This document shows, in pieces, positions 58,963-64,000 of a stretch of 64,000 nt of DNA. This DNA is from Thuidium tamariscinum (Eukaryota; Streptophyta; Bryopsida; Hypnales; Thuidiaceae). Every line of letters begins with the position of its first letter. The first letter of the stretch is position 1. The translations under genes and the position numbers were made by a program. The stretch lies in the NCBI GenBank assembly GCA_947034885.2, contig OX344749.2, positions 9,811,501-9,875,500 on the forward strand. Direction: 5' to 3'. The notes under the pieces are model-generated. The model did not search any database, had not been told where the DNA came from, and saw nothing but the letters and a program-made list of their open reading frames with translations.

Positions 58963-59830
58963 GGGGTGAATGCAAAAAACACTTGCACTATTTTTCGTCA
59001 CAACTTAAGTGCTGATCTGTTTTTTGATCATAACTTCTGTGTTTAATCTCCAAAAGACTTAAGATTTATAGGAAAGGTACTCATGACTATCATACACCTT
59101 CCCTAATTTTTTCATAATTTTCAAAAATAGTTTAATATTAAAATAGTACTAGTGATTGAATGTCACAAATGACAATTTGGAGGTTTTTAGTACTATGGAG
59201 TACCTTTTTTGAAAAGGTACAATATGAAATTTTGTATACTTCTTTCTACTATAGAAATACAACCTTCCAGAAGGACTTTTGATTGCCTACTACGATAAAG
59301 CTCTGCATTCCCAATGAACAACATTCCCAATGAATTTCTAAAAATGAACAACATTTCCAATGAATTTCTAAATAACAAAAAATAGAATTTTACTTTTTGT
59401 TTTAATATTTGAAAAGGGATCCAAGTTAGGAACAATGGACATTTGTAAAATTAATTTTTTGAATGGTCTAAATAATTTCCAAAAATCAAAATGTAAAACT
59501 GAAATTTTCTAGTATAAATATGAGCTCCTATCTTCGAGTAGGACTCTAGGGTTCACAATAGGACTATATTGTCCTAATAGTGGTTGACATTTTGTACAAT
59601 GTAGACTTGTTTTCTATAATTTGTGACTAAAGATTGTTTTTATGGTGACGTTATGATCTTTGACCTTGGATCCATGTATCATTAGAACTGTAGATCTGAA
59701 TTTTAATAGACAGTCTCCATTTCTTCTTTTGAACCCCATATAGTACTCACAATACTCATATAACTCATAGTACTATATCAACAAAAACCAAAAATGCAAC
59801 AAATAGTACAAGTGTTTCTTGCATTCACCC
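58963..59830. mobile_element. Element with ends related to the 40.5-kb hairpin
   Basis: Left end GGGGTGAATGCAAAAAACAC and right end complementing GGGTGAATGCAAGAAACAC: about 30 bp of inverted repeat. The 40,538 element has the same pattern (GGGTGATTGCACGAAACACC), so both belong to one TIR family. The interior is different and non-coding. Confidence 0.65.
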
Positions 59831-60699
59831 TAAACAAAAAAACTTTGGCTATGACTTTTGCTAACAATACCTTTGTATTGTGTTCTTTATACAATTATTA
59901 CCTTCTTTTACTTGCCAATAAAGAAACAAGAAAATTTGACTAGTCAAAGTAGGTAGCATGTTTATATTTTGTCCATACTCTAAGATGTAAACTTAGAGTA
60001 TATCATGAATTATTATTGTGGAAATGACATTTGTCCCATGATGAATTCATGCCAATTGGAGGTTATTATTGGACAATTTTATGAGTGGTTGCAAGCTCAA
60101 TTTGATTAGGAAATAGTAAGGCAAAATTTATATATATATATAATGTGGAATTATAAATAGTGAGACACGTGATGCCATCCTAGGCAATTATATATTCTAT
60201 TTTGTTATAATTTAAAATTTGTACACCTTCATTTTTTAACTCTATTTGCACCATTGATAGTCATTTGTTTGAAAATTATTAGTATTAATGCCTACAACCT
60301 TGAATACCACCCTACTATTGCGAGCTTCACAAAAAAAAGTGGCAAATTAAGAAGTATCCATTTTGTATGTACAATGTGAAAATGCCTTTTTGAAAGGTAA
60401 CCCCTTTTTATAGAGCACTATGAGAATAGATTGCTCCATTTCAAAATAAACATTTGTTTTTTGCCAAATAAAAGCAATTTTTTTCACCAAATTTTTTTTC
60501 ATTTTTTCGTAAAAAGATTTATTAAAAACGTGAATGAGCAGGCCACCAAATTTGGATGAAGAAGTCCATGAATATAATGGAAAAAGTTTTTTTGGGTTCC
60601 AAAGATGGGTGAATGTAGAAATACAATGCTTCACCAAATTTCAAGTGATGGTTGCATCATGGCACTCTATCAGAAAATCAAAGAAAACACAAGACATTA
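59831..60699. other. AT-rich intergenic DNA, no gene
   Basis: A short (TA)n run lies near 60,131. No coding signal. Confidence 0.45.
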
Positions 60700-60931
60700 A
60701 ATCCTCCATTTGAAGCGGGGCCTAGCAAGGTAAATTTTGCATTCTTTGGTGTAAAAGAAAAAAAAAAGATCTCCTATTTCGTGCTATGATTAGAGTACAT
60801 TGTAAAGCTCTCCTACTTAGTTTTGGAGGCTCTGATTGTAAATATGAATTCAAAATTTGCAAAAAAAATAAATTCCTACATTTTTCCACGAGGTAAATCC
60901 ATCCTATTAGGCCACTTCAAATGGAGGATTT
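60700..60931. mobile_element. MITE-like element B, copy 2
   Basis: Inverted ends AATCCTCCATTTGAAG / CTTCAAATGGAGGATT are near perfect, with TA on both sides. Shares its interior with 44,520-44,767. It abuts repeat A directly. Confidence 0.7.
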
Positions 60932-61380
60932 AAGGTAGACCAACCTATCACCACCTTAATTTGCAATATGACTGTCTTCTGGTCAATTTCAGGAGGGACA
61001 CATATTTTTCAGAGGTGTGGGTTTGTTTCACAAATCCAACCCAAGTGGAATTATAATTTCCAGATCAAAATTGTAATTTCTGAGATTTTTTGAAGAGTTC
61101 AGCCCTAAATCACAAAAGGGCCTATGACTAGGGTCATGAATGCCCTAATAACAACCCATAACCACCTTCTTATGTCCCTATAAGTATCTAGGTATTCACT
61201 AATCAGTTGTAGCCACGTTACACTAAATGACACAATTGCATTGATTTTGTCAAATTTCCACACAGAATTGGCTCATTTTTGGACAGTTTTGGATAGTGAA
61301 GTGGGTGATAACATAGCGGCAAATAATATAGGGTGACAAAAATGGGTTGCAGACAGAATTAGGCTGGTCTATGGGAGGAG
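60932..61380 (+). repeat. Dispersed repeat A, copy 2 (partner 42,728-43,150)
   Basis: Same order of shared words as copy 1. Here repeat A directly follows element B, whereas at 42.7-44.8 kb the order is reversed and 1.4 kb lies between. Confidence 0.6.
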
Positions 61381-61639
61381 GTCCATAAACCAACCATCTA
61401 AGGGCTGGAACAGAATTTTGGGCAGGTGAAACATCTTAAAATGTTTTTCAGTGAACTTTTTTAGAAAGACAACTTGAATAGGCATCTAACCCAAGTTGTT
61501 TCATATTTTTTGAAGCTTTGTAGAATTAGTTATGCATTTCTGAAGTCAATATGGCATAGGGCTCCAAAACCATCCACCCCTTCAAATGTTCACTCTTTGT
61601 ACATTACTGTAAAGATAAAAAAGCATCATGTACTAGAAA
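61381..61639. other. Intergenic DNA, no gene
   Basis: No recognisable content. Confidence 0.35.
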
Positions 61640-62400
61640 TATACATTTCAGAAGGTGAGCGGTTTTGGAGCCTCCTCTCTTACCTTAGTGTCCTCCAAAG
61701 AAAAGGGCTGATGAGAGGGTCCCCGAGCACCCTGAGGAGCCCCGTGCACACGCAAAGGGAGCCGCGAATGCAAGCCAGGCACTCCACTCAATATGAATCG
61801 TCCGTTTCATCAGTCGCTGCATGACGAGCGAGGAACTATCTTCTTCTTACCCCCCGAGCACGCCACAGCGGAGCACCTTCCATATCCCTCCATCTCCAGG
61901 ACTCTTCCGTTCATTTCCGCCTTCGATTTTAAGTTCTCTGGGACATGCTTGCCGTCCACTGTTGTGGCCAAATCCCAAGCGCCCACCGCCATAGCTGGCG
62001 CATCTGGAGGCTTCTAGGCTGCTCCGACCCTCGTCGGTCGGTCCAGTGCATGCCGGTGCAGTTACCTGACGTTGGCAAGAGGAAAAACTACAGTATCGTA
62101 ATTCGCTTTCAGTGGTCTGGAAGAAAGGGACCCAGGTGCTGCCTCGATCAGTTCTGTTGGCACACGCTTGTTTCACTTCCTGATCCTCCATCTGGCAAAA
62201 CGGGAAAAGCCGCGTGGACTTCTTCGATCGTGATGTGGGCGACGAGGATCACTCCCAATTAAAATAAAGATTTGAATGCACAGGCAGACTAGTTTAGCTA
62301 CGAGCTGGCTCTCCGTTTGCAGCCTCTTGTCCGGTCGGCGAACGAGAGTTTCCCGGACAGAAGGGAAAGTTCGTTAACACGGCGATCAAGGGTAAGTAAG
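61640..62400. other. GC-rich island with unassigned open frames
   Basis: Distinctly richer in GC and CpG than its surroundings. Open frames exist on both strands (minus 61,847-62,191; plus 61,945-62,262, the latter with KRKNYSIVIRFQWSGRK). None gives a recognisable domain. A donor-like GGGTAAGTAAGG lies at 62,390. It may be the first exon or leader of a gene, as at 45.7-47 kb, or a gene relic. No coding call is made. Confidence 0.4.
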
Positions 62401-62571
62401 GAACTCGAGTGTTAACGATGTACCGAAGTCACTCTCACTGGGATTAATTTGCCACTAACTGAAGGCGTTTTTGAAGTCGTACTTGTTGTTCTATTCAGTA
62501 CTTCGATACTTGGAGGCGCTGTTGAGGAACGTAAGGCGACTGAAGTAAACTGACCGAATGGGTCACATGCA

Positions 62572-62699
62572 ATGATCCCAAAACTGGCTATTTCGCTCAT
62601 TTTCTACTTAATTTTTTTCATGCCCTTTGTATAAGTTTTAAAAAATCTTCCATAAATGAACATTTGGCCAAAAACCCTGAATCTGTTCTGAGATCACTG
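62572..62699 (+). mobile_element. Short repeat, second copy of 45,551-45,675
   Basis: Begins ATGATCCCAAAACTGGCTA and ends GAGATCACTG; nearly identical to the 45.5-kb copy. Confidence 0.75.
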
Positions 62700-63480
62700 C
62701 TCACATGGCATATTTGGGTGACAGATGAACTCCATTTCAAGATGATTTCACTTACTTTTGACTGTCTCCCTGTTGCAAAGGTTTGGTTATTCTGGAATTG
62801 GAGTGGACTGTGCAACAGTTTTTTATCAAGCTACTACAGTAACACCTTCGGCCGAACCATTCATCGAATTCGAGGAAGAATTAGGATATCCAAAGCGTTT
62901 TAATCCTCGCTGACATCATTGAGCATAGATCAATAATCCTTGCTGATAACATATCAATAGTCAGAAACTCTGTAAGACAAACATTGAAACATGAGCACCG
63001 CAATTTGTCGAAATTAGGCCAATGACAGTCCTGGAGTCCAATGCCTCCCTTTCCGAAGCCATGAAAAGGGCATGGCTTCGTACGTGGCAGCCTCAGAGCT
63101 TCGTACGTGGCTAATTGCCTTCAAACCACCTCCTTTACGCCTCCCTGGCCCCACTACACAGCAATTTTCTTCACTTTTCACATGGGAACGCCCTTCTGCA
63201 TTTTTCAGATTGGTGCCCATTTTCTCAAATTACAGAATCTCAGAAAATCAGTGGCTTAACTCTATGTAGACCTGACTCGGAATATTCAGACTAGGTTTGA
63301 AATTGGAGTAGGCGGTTTGAAACTACACGCAGAGAGCGGGGCGATCGCGTTCTGTTCACGTCAGAACTTACTTTGGTCTTGACCACCCTTGCCCGTTTCA
63401 GCACAATTGTTTCAGCTCAATTGTCTCCCACTTTGGTTTTGCAATTTGGGTTTGCATCAAAGCGCTTGAAGAGGCCTTGG
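62700..63480. other. Intergenic DNA before the right-edge gene
   Basis: GC rises toward the right. GCTTCGTACGTGGC occurs twice (63,074 and 63,099). CACGTCAGAA near 63,358 and a pyrimidine-rich stretch could be promoter elements. No gene. Confidence 0.4.
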
Positions 63481-63481
63481 A

Positions 63482-63537
63482 TTTTTTATAATTAGATCGG
63501 TGAAGGAAACATCGGAAAGAGCGAGAGAATTGCAGCT
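63482..63537 (+). promoter_or_regulatory. Probable TATA region and short leader
   Basis: TTTTTTATAATTAG at 63,482 is a candidate TATA box, about 55 bp before the ATG at 63,538. Confidence 0.4.
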
Positions 63538-64000
63538 ATGGAAGTAGCGACACAGCGCGCTCTCTTCACGAGTGTTGCCGAGCCGCTAGTTGCGCGGGCA
63601 CAGGTGGGTCTAGATCGAATTCTGCGAAAGAGTTGAAGTTGCCCCGATCGTGCATGTCTTGTGATCGCTTTCAATTTGTGTGGGTTTGCCGAATGATTAT
63701 GGAGCTTGTATTAGTCAAGCTGATAAAACCCAAAGCCCTCATTCATTTAAAGCAGTTTATGGAGTTTGAATGGAGATTTGCATTTTTCCTCGTGATAATT
63801 CTTTGGACTAAGGATTTTGACCAATACTTCCTGCTGTCTAAATTTCCCTTTCCACAGTATGATAAATCACCAGTATGGTCGTTGTAAAAACCCTTGAATC
63901 CTTGGTCCCTCAAGGGTTAAGTTGCTGTGAATAGGTTGGTAGTTGGAAATAGTTGGAGTCGTCCTCACCTTCTGTTGTGCGGATGGTGCCGATTGCGAGA
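63538..64000 (+). CDS. Partial gene at right edge, possibly organelle-targeted
   Basis: The ATG at 63,538 opens a 22-codon exon (MEVATQRALFTS start) ending at a good donor, CAG|GTGGGT, at 63,603. A possible second exon starts at 63,953 (AAATAG|TTGGAG), in phase, and reads LESSSPSVVRMVPIAR to the window edge. The Ser/Arg/Val-rich, acid-poor composition would suit a plastid or mitochondrial transit peptide. The product cannot be named because the gene leaves the window. A longer intron or a different acceptor is possible. Confidence 0.4.

Noticed and set aside
1..64000. CRISPR arrays, bacterial operons, ribosome binding sites, rRNA genes
   Set aside because: None seen; the sequence is plant nuclear DNA with introns and TATA-type promoters.

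Overview
The window is nuclear DNA of a land plant: AT-rich, heavily loaded with decayed repeats, with a multi-exon GT-AG gene, an LRR-receptor-kinase-type domain and a short run of plant-type telomeric CCCTAAA units. The density of foldback and MITE-like repeats suggests a large, repeat-rich genome, possibly a non-flowering plant, but the lineage cannot be fixed from this sequence.

Layout. 1-10,775: AT-rich repeat wreckage with one clear terminal-inverted-repeat element (8,904-9,180) and no gene. 10,776-34,546: a candidate giant hAT-like DNA transposon of about 23.8 kb. It is bounded by inverted CAGGGTTGTCATA ends and carries a DDE transposase gene with an unusual 500-residue tail, a RING-H2 gene and an atypical protein kinase gene. 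Each of the three genes starts near a TATATAAA box beside an array of GGGCGCGGAC motifs; the same motif fills both subterminal regions, inverted at the right end. All three are broken almost only by in-frame TGA codons (five in total), as expected from CGA to TGA deamination. A 1.44-kb foldback element sits in the left part and is itself split by a 3.8-kb element (12,045-15,853, AAAAT target duplication). That inner element is saturated with TCCGGA motifs and holds a broken gag-like or plant-transposon-like gene.

34,547-45,700: intergenic DNA with several recognisable MITEs and hairpins, including a 1.06-kb near-perfect hairpin at 40,538-41,594. 45,700-53,904: the best host gene, a six-exon plus-strand gene. 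It encodes a helical N-terminal region, a complete TKL-type kinase domain and a SERK-like domain that has lost its catalytic residues. Its promoter and leader region carries a 493-bp tandem duplication that includes a splice donor. 53,905-61,640: intergenic repeats, several homologous to copies elsewhere in the window. 61,640-62,400 is a GC-rich island of unknown content, and 63,538 to the edge looks like the first exons of another gene.

How parts fit: the giant element appears to be one co-regulated unit, with transposase, RING protein and kinase genes sharing promoter architecture and a motif that also marks the transposon ends. The kinase-pseudokinase gene is independent and looks like an intact host gene.
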